This document shows positions 1-6,100 of a DNA stretch of 6,339 nucleotides, piece after piece (the first letter of the stretch is position 1; every line of letters begins with the position of its first letter). The stretch comes from Blastocatellia bacterium (GTDB lineage: Bacteria; Acidobacteriota; Blastocatellia; Pyrinomonadales; Pyrinomonadaceae). The notes under the pieces were generated by a model, which saw only the letters and a list, made by a program, of their open reading frames with translations, was not told the origin of the DNA and ran no database searches. A program made the translations under genes and the position numbers. Location of the stretch: NCBI GenBank assembly GCA_003175865.1, contig PSRF01000125.1, positions 1 to 6,339 of the forward strand. Direction: 5' to 3'.

Positions 1-75
1 AAGGGGGGCAGGTCGAGGGAAATTACAACAGCTTATTGGGACCAGAGTTTAACGAGTCTGTATTAGATATAAATC
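1..75 (+). promoter_or_regulatory. Leader region upstream of imuA, possible weak promoter
   Basis: No gene is recognisable here. One forward frame is open from the window edge to a TAG at 64-66 and would end in 21 residues that I cannot assign; it could be the tail of an upstream gene or chance. A weak sigma70-like pair is visible: TTGGGA at 36-41 and TGTATT at 59-64, 17 bp apart. This would start transcription within a few bases of the imuA ATG and give a near-leaderless mRNA. In-frame stops at 64-66 and 70-72 exclude a longer imuA. I see no purine-rich Shine-Dalgarno sequence before the ATG and no complete CTGT-N8-ACAG LexA box. CTGTAT at 58-63 is only a half match. Confidence 0.25.
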
Positions 76-849
76 ATGCGAGCAGCATTTTCCAAAGCCG
101 AAATCGATTCTGATATTGCCAGTCAGCTTGTCGATGCCTACAAGCTGCAGGAAAAAGCGGTTACTGAAACGCTCTCAACTGGTGTTCAGCTGCTTGATAA
201 TCTAATTGGCGGTGTCCCACGCGGAGCAATTACAGAAATCTTTGGGCACACCTCTTCAGGACGTACAAGTTTGATGTTTTCTCTGCTCCGATACGCCACA
301 ACTCACGATGAGATTTGTGCGCTGGTAGATACAAGTAACACCTTTTCACCTACTGCTGCAGCTGATACAGATTTCAATCGCTTACTTTGGATACGCTGTG
401 AGAATAATCTCGAGCATGCGTTCAAAGCTACTGACTTGTTGTTGCATGCTGGTGGATTTGGAGTTGTAATTCTTGATATCGGAGACGTCGCGGGCAAGGA
501 TGCGCGTCGCATAATCACGTCGTGGTGGTATCGCTTTCGTCGCGCAGTCGAGAACAAACAAACATCGATTGTGGTGGTTTCAGAAGAGGCATGCACTCGT
601 TCATGCGCCGCACTCACTTTAGAATTGAATGGTGCCGCTGAATGGTCTATTGCAAGCCAGCCCAACTCAAATCTCTGGTCAAGTGACGTGAACGTTTTGC
701 ATATGCCGAAACAAAAACCAGATGTGGCCGACCATTCGCGCGTAACTCACGCAAACCTCCTGCGGTTAAATTCAGTAAAACTCAACCGACGCCGGCCATT
801 AACACCATCGCTAACGGAAACACAATTTAAGGCAGTCAACTATTTTTAA
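76..849 (+). CDS. imuA: ImuA-like RecA-fold mutasome accessory protein
   Basis: The product is a 257-residue cytosolic protein related to the RecA/SulA-like accessory subunit of the ImuA-ImuB-DnaE2 translesion synthesis system, where it supports damage-induced mutagenesis with ImuB. Residues about 35-60 (STGVQLLDNLIGGVPRGAITEIFG) form the RecA-core entry typical of the family. The P-loop is GHTSSGRTS (57-65), in which Arg63 replaces the canonical Walker A lysine. A Walker B-like strand, VVILD, lies at 130-134 after AGGFG. SWWYRFRRAVE (149-159) and RSCAALTLEL (175-184) are also characteristic of this family. The C-terminus is basic (KLNRRRP, 235-241). ATG 76 is the first possible start because stops precede it at 64 and 70. 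Normally imuB follows directly, but here the next gene is a convergent merR. The assignment rests on these motifs plus the imuB and dnaE2 genes downstream. ATPase activity is doubtful because of the lysine replacement. Confidence 0.85.
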   Translation: MRAAFSKAEIDSDIASQLVDAYKLQEKAVTETLSTGVQLLDNLIGGVPRGAITEIFGHTSSGRTSLMFSLLRYATTHDEICALVDTSNTFSPTAAADTDFNRLLWIRCENNLEHAFKATDLLLHAGGFGVVILDIGDVAGKDARRIITSWWYRFRRAVENKQTSIVVVSEEACTRSCAALTLELNGAAEWSIASQPNSNLWSSDVNVLHMPKQKPDVADHSRVTHANLLRLNSVKLNRRRPLTPSLTETQFKAVNYF

Positions 850-857
850 TGAAAACC

Positions 858-888
858 AGTGAGATGGCACCTTACAAACCATGTCACT
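858..888. terminator. Imperfect hairpin between convergent imuA and merR
   Basis: An inverted repeat pairs AGTGAGATGG (858-867) with CCATGTCACT (879-888). It gives a 10-bp stem with one G-G mismatch and an 11-nt loop. It lies just past the imuA stop and overlaps the merR stop codon (884-886). The forward side is followed by a short T-rich run (TTGTCTTT), and on the reverse strand the hairpin is followed by TGGTTTTC. This is compatible with a weak bidirectional terminator between converging genes, but neither T-tract is strong and the mismatch lowers stability. Confidence 0.35.
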
Positions 889-1663
889 TGTCTTTCAATG
901 CAGCGATAGCGGCGCACATGAATGCTCCAGCCTCGTCGCTGTAAGGCTTCGGAAAATTGGCAGGCCAGTTATCCTTGTCCGCATACATTTTGTTCAACCC
1001 TGCCTGGACCTCGGAATTACCACCAGTGAACGCTCGAATCAGCGTGGACCAACGTTCAGCCAATGCCGCTGCTTTTTCACTCTTGGGGTCGATTCCTTCA
1101 GCAACCGCCGCTTCCACTTCACGAATAAGCGTGGCCCAATCTCGTTGTCCTTGTTCGATTACTTCTGGTGGAATTGTCTTGGCGCGCTCTGCGATCTTCT
1201 GTTTTGCCTCTTTCGAGTAGTACTTCTTTGTCCAATCCATGTTGTTCTGCATTGTGATCACCTCAATTATTCGCTTGAACGCGTCCCAATCTGGTTCGTC
1301 GTTGATAGCCAGAAGCTCCTGCGCTTTTTCAATAGCTTTCATGGCCTGATCAAGTTGCTCGCGTTTCGCAGCGATGATCTCTTTTTGCCGTGTTAACGCC
1401 GACACCAAATCGAAAGCATTAGGATTCAGTAGTTCCTTAATCTGCTTCAACTGAAAGCCAATGAATTTCAATGTGACGATCTGTTGCAAGCGCACAAGGT
1501 CGCGTTTGCAATAAAGCCGATAGCCTGCACTCGTGTAGCCACTCGGCTTGAGCAGTCCAATGCGATCGTAGTGATGCAACGTTCGCACTGTTACGCCAGC
1601 CACGCGCGCGAACTCGTGCGCTTGATACATGTCCTCTCGAATTTCTTTCATTGCGACTTTCAT
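884..1663 (-). CDS. MerR-family regulator with TipAS-type ligand-binding domain
   Basis: This is a cytosolic one-component transcription activator, 259 residues as the longest frame. Residues 14-80 form the MerR winged helix (HEFARVAGVTVRTLHHYDRI, GLLKP, GYRLY, LQQIVTLKFIGFQLKQIKELL). Residues about 84-120 form the basic/acidic coiled-coil dimerisation helix. Residues about 143-258 match the TipAS antibiotic-recognition domain (WTKKYYS, RDWATLI, RWSTLI, FTGG, KMYADKDNWPANFPKPYS). Relatives such as TipAL sense thiopeptides or other amphiphilic drugs and activate promoters with over-long spacers. Only two cysteines are present (52 and 250), with no metal-binding signature. The ligand is unknown. 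Start choice is uncertain. Met1 (1663) would lie about 4 nt from the predicted transcription start. Met12 (1630, MYQAHEF) matches the usual family N-terminus and follows GAGAGG, although very closely, so I lean towards Met12. The gene lies antisense between imuA and imuB, which is unusual for this cassette, and appears autoregulated by the palindrome at 1682-1700. Confidence 0.9.
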   Translation of the reverse strand: MKVAMKEIREDMYQAHEFARVAGVTVRTLHHYDRIGLLKPSGYTSAGYRLYCKRDLVRLQQIVTLKFIGFQLKQIKELLNPNAFDLVSALTRQKEIIAAKREQLDQAMKAIEKAQELLAINDEPDWDAFKRIIEVITMQNNMDWTKKYYSKEAKQKIAERAKTIPPEVIEQGQRDWATLIREVEAAVAEGIDPKSEKAAALAERWSTLIRAFTGGNSEVQAGLNKMYADKDNWPANFPKPYSDEAGAFMCAAIAALKDK

Positions 1664-1673
1664 TACGAGTTGA

Positions 1674-1704
1674 ATCCTAAGGTCTGACGTAACGTCAGAC
1701 GCAA
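1674..1704 (-). promoter_or_regulatory. MerR-type promoter with 19-bp spacer and operator palindrome
   Basis: On the reverse strand, TTGCGT (1704-1699) is followed after exactly 19 bp by TAGGAT (1679-1674). The spacer is filled by the core of the perfect palindrome GTCTGACGTAACGTCAGAC (1682-1700). Over-long 19-20 bp spacers centred on a dyad are the hallmark of promoters activated by MerR-family proteins, which realign the -35 and -10 boxes by distorting the DNA. The hexamers are weak, as expected of an activator-dependent promoter. It points at the merR gene and implies autoregulation. No comparable forward-strand promoter uses this dyad. Confidence 0.7.
1682..1700. promoter_or_regulatory. 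Perfect 9+1+9 palindrome, probable MerR operator
   Basis: GTCTGACGT, a single A, then ACGTCAGAC: the arms are exact reverse complements. The site sits directly upstream of the merR/tipA-like gene, inside its long promoter spacer. Its end is about 30 bp from the candidate imuB -35 box, so binding could also influence the divergent imuB promoter. The first function is well supported by architecture; the effect on imuB is conjecture. Confidence 0.75.
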
Positions 1705-1730
1705 GCAGTTTTTTGCAACAGCTCCTCAGC

Positions 1731-1758
1731 TTGACGATATTCGTAGATTTTCGCTAAT
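1731..1758 (+). promoter_or_regulatory. Candidate imuB-dnaE2 promoter
   Basis: TTGACG (1731-1736, five of six matches to TTGACA) and GCTAAT (1753-1758, four of six to TATAAT) are separated by 16 bp. This predicts a start near 1765 and a leader of about 26 nt before the imuB ATG. A dedicated promoter is expected here because the antisense merR gene separates imuB from imuA. The -10 box lies inside the phased TTCG repeats, a position suited to a repressor. Confidence 0.5.
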
Positions 1759-1778
1759 CTTCGCTAAGCGTTCGCGCA
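1740..1778 (+). repeat. TTCG direct repeats phased at 10 bp over the imuB promoter
   Basis: TTCG occurs at 1740, 1750, 1760 and 1771, so the spacings are 10, 10 and 11 bp. The units are TTCGTAGATT, TTCGCTAATC, TTCGCTAAGC and TTCGCGCAG. The two central units agree at eight consecutive bases (TTCGCTAA). The last pair also reads CTTC-N7-GTTC, one base from the direct-repeat LexA box GTTC-N7-GTTC known from Alphaproteobacteria. The repeats overlap the predicted -10 and transcription start, so an operator for a LexA-type or other damage-responsive repressor is plausible. The regulator is not identifiable from this window. Confidence 0.55.
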
Positions 1779-1790
1779 GAAAAGCCGGCC

Positions 1791-3176
1791 ATGTTTGCCT
1801 GTATTTACGCAGATTTGATGCAAGATTCGCCAGCTTTAGCTGATTTCGCCTATAACTTTTCTCCTGTAGTCGAGGTTACAAAACCGAAGATTGTCGTGAT
1901 TGATGTCGATGGTTGTGAACTGCTGTTCGGATCGGCTTATGAACTTGCTAATGAAATAGCACTTCGCGCGACCAAGCCTAAATCGTCAGGGGGAATAGAA
2001 ACGCGAGTAAATGTTGCGCTCGCCGCTAATCCTGATGTCGCTGTTCATGCTGCCACTAATCTAACAGGAATAACTTTTGTTTCAGCCGGTGAAGAGTTGA
2101 CGTGCATCGGAGATTTTCTAATCACACAGCTCGACTATTCACTTATTGGCATGGATACAAAACGTGCTGATGAGATCTTTGAGACTTTGCGACTATGGGG
2201 GATTAGAACTTTTAAAGATCTCGCAGCACTTCCTATTGCCGGCATTTCTGAACGGTTAGGCCAGGACGGAATTCAACTACAACAACTCGCAGCAGGCAAA
2301 ACCGATCGACATCTAAAGATCAATCAACCGCCGCAAAATTTTGCCAACTCGATCGAGCTTGAGCATCCACTATCAGAACTCGAACCGCTTTCATTCATTC
2401 TTGCCCGGCTGTTGAATCAGCTCTGTGCAAGCTTGAATGCATATGCGTTAGCCACGAATGAGTTGCTCATTGAAATGCAGCTCGAAGATCAAGCAACTCA
2501 TAAGCGCACATTGAGTCTTCCTTATCCAATGTGCGACCACAAAGTGTTTCTAAAATTGTTGTTGCTCGATACCGAAATGCACCCGCCACAGGCTGCTGTG
2601 ATTGCCGTCGCGATCAGATGCGATCCTGTTAAGCCACGAGTAATTCAAAACGGGTTGTTTGTTCCATTAGCTCCAGCGCCTGACAAACTCGAGCTTACAC
2701 TTGCGCGGCTCGCGAAACTTGTCGGAGAAGAAAATGTAGGATCACCGGTTTTGCTTAACACTCACCGTCCGGACGCATTTGCTATCCAACGATTTGTATT
2801 ATTCGACAAGGAGACTCGTCGTCGCCGCAAATCCTTAAATCGGCAATTGGCAATTGGTAATCGGCAATATCTTGGGTTTCGAATGTTTCGTCCCGCATTG
2901 CGAGCTGTAGTTCAGTGTGTTCGAGGTCGGCCGCAACACATTAGTGCGTGGGGTAAACAACGGAGCGTGTACGGAACAGTTGTCGACCTTGCTGGACCAT
3001 GGCGAACAACAGGTGACTGGTGGCGAAGTGATTCCTGGGCTCGTGATGAATGGGATATTGCGCTTGAACCTGATGGCGCAACGAGAAAAGTCAATGTCGC
3101 AAGAAATCGATTGCTTTATCGCATCTATCGGGAGCTTGAAAGTGATACGTGGTTTGTGGAGGGCAGCTACGATTGA
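1791..3176 (+). CDS. imuB: ImuB, inactive Y-family polymerase homologue (mutasome hub)
   Basis: This 461-residue Y-family protein of the ImuB type is known elsewhere to bridge DnaE2, ImuA and the beta clamp rather than to polymerise. MFACIY at the N-terminus is followed by SPVVEV and VVIDVDGCELLFG (35-47). In that segment the Asp-Glu pair of active Y-family enzymes is not present (Asp38-Val39-Asp40), consistent with lost catalysis. A helix-hairpin-helix/thumb segment covers about 133-170 (LWGIRTFKDLAALP, ISERLGQDG). The little-finger region covers about 185-335 (ELEHPLSELEPLSFILARLL, KLELTLARL, VGEENVGSP, THRPDAF). The C-terminal ImuB module has GPWRTTGDWW, RDEWDIAL, YRIYRE and WFVEGSYD (402-461). 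Between MFACIY and the SPVVEV strand there are only about 15 residues, far fewer than I expect for ImuB of other phyla. A heptamer-repeat insertion encodes residues 351-359. ATG 1791 is the first start after an in-frame TAA at 1755; its ribosome site (AGAAAAG) is weak. Confidence 0.92.
   Translation: MFACIYADLMQDSPALADFAYNFSPVVEVTKPKIVVIDVDGCELLFGSAYELANEIALRATKPKSSGGIETRVNVALAANPDVAVHAATNLTGITFVSAGEELTCIGDFLITQLDYSLIGMDTKRADEIFETLRLWGIRTFKDLAALPIAGISERLGQDGIQLQQLAAGKTDRHLKINQPPQNFANSIELEHPLSELEPLSFILARLLNQLCASLNAYALATNELLIEMQLEDQATHKRTLSLPYPMCDHKVFLKLLLLDTEMHPPQAAVIAVAIRCDPVKPRVIQNGLFVPLAPAPDKLELTLARLAKLVGEENVGSPVLLNTHRPDAFAIQRFVLFDKETRRRRKSLNRQLAIGNRQYLGFRMFRPALRAVVQCVRGRPQHISAWGKQRSVYGTVVDLAGPWRTTGDWWRSDSWARDEWDIALEPDGATRKVNVARNRLLYRIYRELESDTWFVEGSYD
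2841..2868 (+). repeat. In-frame 4 x 7-bp tandem repeat (YGGYAAT) in imuB
   Basis: Four contiguous heptamers, CGGCAAT, TGGCAAT, TGGTAAT and CGGCAAT, differ only at pyrimidine positions. The array keeps the imuB frame and encodes RQLAIGNRQ (residues 351-359). It falls in the variable linker between THRPDAF and the conserved FRMFRPALRAV segment, where ImuB proteins differ in length. It looks like a dispersed short tandem repeat inserted at a tolerant site. Confidence 0.8.
3158..3163 (+). promoter_or_regulatory. Strong Shine-Dalgarno deciding the dnaE2 TTG start
   Basis: GGAGGG lies inside the end of imuB, nine bases before TTG 3173. It is the best ribosome-binding match in the window. It supports TTG 3173 as the dnaE2 start over the only upstream in-frame alternative, GTG 3149, which is preceded by an in-frame TGA at 3143. 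TTG also gives the conserved N-terminus (YVELHARSAFSFLEG) at the right distance. Confidence 0.75.
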
Positions 3177-6100
3177 ACACCGATTACGTCGAACTTCACG
3201 CCCGATCAGCATTTAGTTTTTTGGAAGGCGCATCAGTTCCAGAAGAGCTAATTGCGGTTGCTGCTGATCTGAAAATGCCGGCTATGGCATTAATGGATCG
3301 AGACGGTGTGTACGGCAGTCCACGATTTCACCTCGCCGCCAAAAAACTTGGTATTAAGGCTCATGTAGGGGCCGAGCTGTCGGTCCAAGGTTCAAAGTCC
3401 AAAGCCCAAAGTCACTCAGATATTTTTTCCCTTCCAGTTTTGGTTCGTACGCGCAAGGGGTATCAAAATCTTTGCCGGCTAATCACGCAAATGAAATTGC
3501 GTGCACCAAAACATGCAAAGCCTGGCGAGTGTGTTGTCAGATCTGAAGAGTTGCCGAACTTTGCTGAAGGTTTAGTTTGTTTGACTGGTGGTACCGACGG
3601 TCCTTTAGTTGACGCAATCAGACGACGCGATCCGGATGATGCACAACAACTTACTGAATGGTTGACGCGAACTTTTGGCTGCGGAAACGTCTATGCCGAA
3701 TTACAGCGCCACTTCAATCGCGAAGAGGAATCCCTTAATCAGGCGATGATTGAAATTGCGCGACAAGCAAAGTTGCCATTGCTGGCTACTAACGGAGTTT
3801 GTTACGCGACTGCTGCTCAACGCGAACTCGCCGACGTTTTTACCTGCCTTCACAATCATGTCCGTTTGGAGACTGCGGGACAACTACTTGCGCAAAATTC
3901 AGAAAGATATCTAAAGCCAGCGTTGACGATGCAGAAGCTTTTCCATGATTTACCGGAAGCGATTGCTAACACCGTTGCGCTTTCTAATCGTTTGGAATTC
4001 ACCCTCGAAGATCTCGGTTACGAATTCCCTCGCTATCCTGTTGCTGCAGGTGAAACCATGACCACGTTTCTTCGTGAACGTACTCATGAAGGCGCACGTC
4101 AGCGTTACACAGGAAAGAACGGCGCACCAACTTATGAACAGGCGCAGGCCCAAATCGAGCGCGAGTTACAGCTGATCGAAAAGCTAAAACTGGAAGGCTA
4201 CTTTTTGATTGTTTGGGACATTGTGCAGTTCTGTCGTCGGGAAGGAATTCTGATTCAAGGTCGCGGATCGGCGGCAAACAGTGCCGTCTGCTATGCGCTT
4301 GGGATAACTGCTGTGGATCCAATTGGTATGGAACTCCTGTTTGAGCGTTTTCTTTCTGAGGAACGTGGCGAATGGCCTGACATAGACCTCGATCTGCCCA
4401 GCGGAGATCAACGTGAGAAAGCGATTCAATACGTCTATCAACGTTATGGAAAGCTCGGTGCTGCCATGACTGCGAACGTCATCACTTATCGCGGACGATC
4501 AGCGGTTCGTGAAGTTGGTAAGGTGCTTGATTTTGATCAAGAGACACTCGCACGACTTTCGAGTTTGGTCCATACGTGGGAATGGAAGGATCCAAAAGAT
4601 TCAACCGAACGTCAATTTCGTGATGCCGGTCTTGATCTGAGGACCCCACGCATCCACAAATTCTTTCAGCTTTACCAGATGGTCCAGGATCTCCCCCGTC
4701 ATCTGGGTCAACATTCAGGCGGCATGGTGATTTGCCAGGGACAACTCGATGCTGTAGTGCCACTCGAACCGGCAACAATGCCAGGCCGAGTCGTTGTTCA
4801 ATGGGACAAGGAAGACTGTGCCGATCTGGGACTAATTAAAGTTGACCTCCTCGGGTTAGGAATGATGGCAGTACTGGAGGATTCAATTAAGTTGATTCGC
4901 GAGTCGTATGACGAAGAAGTAGATCTCGCCCAACTGCCATCTGACGATAAAGCAGTCTATTCAGCTCTGCAAAAGGCCGACACAATTGGAATGTTTCAAG
5001 TGGAGAGCCGGGCCCAGATGTCATGTTTGCCACGACTGCGACCACAAAGGTTTTACGACATTGTCGTTCAGGTCGCGATCATTCGCCCTGGTCCAATCGT
5101 CGGTAACATGGTTCATCCATACCTCAAAAGACGACAGGGCAGGGAAGCAGTTGCTTATGCACATCCACTTTTGGAACCCGTGTTAAGACGAACACTGGGC
5201 GTACCTTTGTTTCAGGAACAACTGCTGAAGATGGCGATGATTTGCGCCGATTTTTCCGGAGGCGAAGCAGAAGAACTTCGCCGTGCGTTTGGTTTCAAGC
5301 GTTCAGAAGCTCGCATGAAACAAATAGAAGTAAAACTTCGGCGAGGTTTAACGCGAAAAGGGATTGTTGGAAAGACACAGGAAGAGATTGTCCAGGCTAT
5401 CAGCTCGTTTGCTTTGTACGGTTTTCCTGAATCGCATGCGGCAAGCTTTGCACTCATCGCGTATTCCAGCGCTTATTTAAAATGCAACTATTTACCGGCT
5501 TTTACTGCTGCGATTTTGAACAACCAGCCAATGGGCTTTTACCAACCGTTTACGCTCATCAAAGATGCGCAGCGTCATGGTTTAAAAGTACGACCTGTTG
5601 ATGTAACTCGTTCGGAATGGTTGTGCACGATCGAGAAGGATGATGTTGGTGAGATGTATCTTCGGCTTGGGTTGAAATACGCCAAGGGCCTGAGTCAGCA
5701 ATCAGGTCTAGCAATCGTGCACGAACGATCAATACAACCGTTCACCGGAATAGATGATTTGCGACATCGTGTAACTGAATTGCGCAAAGATGAGTTGAGA
5801 AAACTAGCGGCAATTGGCGCTCTCAATTTTCTCCAAACACCTGACGAGGTAATTAAAAGTGGACGTCGCTTGAAGTCGAGTACAACTCGTCGCGACGCGC
5901 TTTGGCAAGTCGAACGTGTCTCCCGTCCTGCCGGCGCGTTGTTTGAAAGTTTGTCTGAGACTGATGGGAACTCACCATTGATACCTATGACTGTGGCTGA
6001 AAGAGTTGATGCTGACTTTCGGGGCACAGGTCTAACGATAGGAAAACATCCAGTTGCTTATCATCGAGCGGAGTTGAACAAGCTCGGTGCGTTGAGAGCG

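Noticed and set aside
58..74. CTGTAT half-site as an E. coli-type LexA box before imuA
   Set aside because: The matching ACAG half is absent at the correct spacing, and LexA specificity differs in most phyla.
881..1396. Forward open frame of 171 codons across the regulator gene
   Set aside because: It lies antisense to the clear MerR/TipAS gene, has low-complexity Cys/Phe/Leu-rich composition and no recognisable domain.
1701..1716. GCAA...TTGC inverted repeat with a T run as a terminator
   Set aside because: The stem is only 4 bp and it lies at the promoters of divergent genes, where no terminator is expected.
2835..3212. Reverse open frame of 125 codons over the end of imuB
   Set aside because: The conserved ImuB C-terminal module is on the other strand. 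The frame's start near the heptamer array gives only repeat-derived residues, and no family is recognisable.
2841..3412. The heptamer arrays as a CRISPR array
   Set aside because: The units are contiguous 7-mers without spacers and lie inside conserved coding sequence.
3950..4778. Several reverse frames of 67-107 codons inside dnaE2
   Set aside because: All are shadows of the palm domain of DnaE2, which is intact and conserved in the forward strand.
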